DNA of 64,000 nucleotides, from NCBI GenBank assembly GCA_963746315.1, contig CAVVAR010000005.1:660639-724638 (forward strand), in the 5' to 3' direction. The notes beneath the pieces were generated by a model, which was not told the origin of the DNA, searched no databases, and saw only the letters and a list, made by a program, of their open reading frames with translations. Position numbers and translations under genes: made by a program. Positions within the stretch are counted from its first letter, which is position 1. Each line of letters begins with the position of its first letter. Below, piece by piece: positions 63,522-64,000 of this stretch. The DNA comes from Ga0077555 sp963746315. GTDB taxonomy: Bacteria > Pseudomonadota > Alphaproteobacteria > Rhizobiales > Hyphomicrobiaceae.

Positions 63522-63910
63522 CGCTTCCTCAGCACGTCGAGAACGCGCTTCAAAGCACGGCCGTCGAAGCTCGATCCGACGCGGATGCGGCAATCGCCGC
63601 CGACCTCGATCTCGATGGTGTCCGAATGAGCGGGCGCCGGACGCGTAGCGCCCTCTCGCTCCGGCTCTGAGGTTATCGTCACAGGCACGAGCCCGCCCGA
63701 CGACCCTGGGGTCGGCGAACCCGACTTCTCCGCCAGCCGGCGCCAGCGGAAGACCTGGTTGGCATTGACGTCGTACTGGCGCGCCACGATCGAGACCGAC
63801 GACCCAGGCAGGTATGTCGCCGCCACGATCTCGCGCTTCAGCGCCGCTGACCAGCGCTTGTTCCGACGTCGCTTCGCGCCATTTGTGTCCACATCCGGCA
63901 TTGTGGGCAC
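63518..63910 (-). CDS. tnpA: IS66 transposase accessory protein TnpA (HTH)
   Basis: The protein is 130 aa and complete. The N-terminal HTH is RWSAALKREIVAATYLPGSSVSIVARQYDVNANQVFRWRR (split over helices). The C-terminus (DTIEIEVGGDCRIRVGSSFDGRALKRVLDVLR, in two parts) is typical of IS66 TnpA. Its stop overlaps the tnpB start. Confidence 0.92.
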   Translation of the reverse strand: MPTMPDVDTNGAKRRRNKRWSAALKREIVAATYLPGSSVSIVARQYDVNANQVFRWRRLAEKSGSPTPGSSGGLVPVTITSEPEREGATRPAPAHSDTIEIEVGGDCRIRVGSSFDGRALKRVLDVLRKR

Positions 63911-64000
63911 TTCCTCACTCGCGTTGATCCAAGACGAGCGTGGAAGACTCGATCAGGGATCAAGCCTCGACAAGGCGGTGCCCACCGGAGGAAGACTGAG

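Larger units (their letters stand above)
58984..64000 (-). mobile_element. IS66-family insertion sequence interrupted by a serine-recombinase element; right end beyond the window
   Basis: The plus-strand left end begins GTAAGCCTGCGG at 58984. Reading the minus strand from the right are tnpA (complete), a tnpB 5' fragment, the inserted element, a tnpB 3' fragment and tnpC (complete). The other terminus lies past 64000. The element bounds the right side of the plus-strand catabolic cluster. Confidence 0.8.

Noticed and set aside
41272..64000. Integrative island using tRNA-Arg(CCT) as attachment site
   Set aside because: No repeated tRNA 3' end was seen in the window and no integrase lies next to the tRNA.
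1..64000. CRISPR array
   Set aside because: No regularly spaced direct repeats were seen; the repeats present are inverted or single pairs.

Overview
This looks like a chromosomal contig from a GC-rich alphaproteobacterium, most likely of the order Hyphomicrobiales. That is an inference from gene content: a PodJ-like SEL1 polarity protein, a DEXH helicase next to pdeM, a TIGR02186 protein, DUF3616, an extensin-family lipoprotein and many acyl-CoA and flavin catabolic genes. No rRNA or CRISPR array is visible. One tRNA, tRNA-Arg(CCT), was found. Several genes start with GTG or TTG, and start sites were chosen mainly by Shine-Dalgarno spacing.

Layout. 1-17.6 kb is core-like: the end of a sodium:solute symporter, prolyl aminopeptidase, a winged-helix/TPR regulator facing a methyltransferase, a PodJ-like SEL1 protein, a frameshifted TIGR02186 gene, a secreted TPR protein, pdeM plus an Lhr-type helicase, a MATE exporter, and an MmgE/PrpD-TauD pair. 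17.8-24 kb holds a site-2 protease, an AT-richer islet with a frameshifted DUF4062-HAD fusion gene, argG, a lytic-transglycosylase-like exported protein and an extensin lipoprotein. 24.3-41 kb is catabolic and core: an FMO-type monooxygenase, an SDR, and a minus-strand aromatic/oxidative operon (cyclase, pobA, GMC oxidoreductase, GlcG-like protein, NtaA/DmoA-type monooxygenase). It continues with a BT1/FBT-type transporter, DUF3616, two acyl-CoA dehydrogenases, a VWA protein, a CYTH protein and the tRNA.

41.8-64 kb is the accessory part. It has a second winged-helix/TPR regulator facing a covalent-flavin oxidase, two small uncharacterised genes and an IS110 remnant that ends at a 30-bp perfect palindrome. 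Next is a co-directional catabolic cluster (48.8-58.8 kb) with an NTF2-like protein, a MocR-type regulator lacking the PLP lysine, two DUF1330 proteins, two acyl-CoA-dehydrogenase-fold monooxygenases, RidA, an acyl-CoA ligase, a CoA transferase and a PEP-mutase-family lyase. It ends at an IS66 element whose own end resembles the 47.5-kb palindrome.

The most striking feature is in the IS66 element. Its tnpB is split by a compact element of about 2.47 kb that encodes only a large serine recombinase and a small translationally coupled partner. Both tnpB fragments are present, and joining them at a 9-base near-repeat restores the conserved TnpB C-terminus. Three other genes (TIGR02186, DUF4062-HAD, flavin monooxygenase) each carry an apparent one-base insertion.
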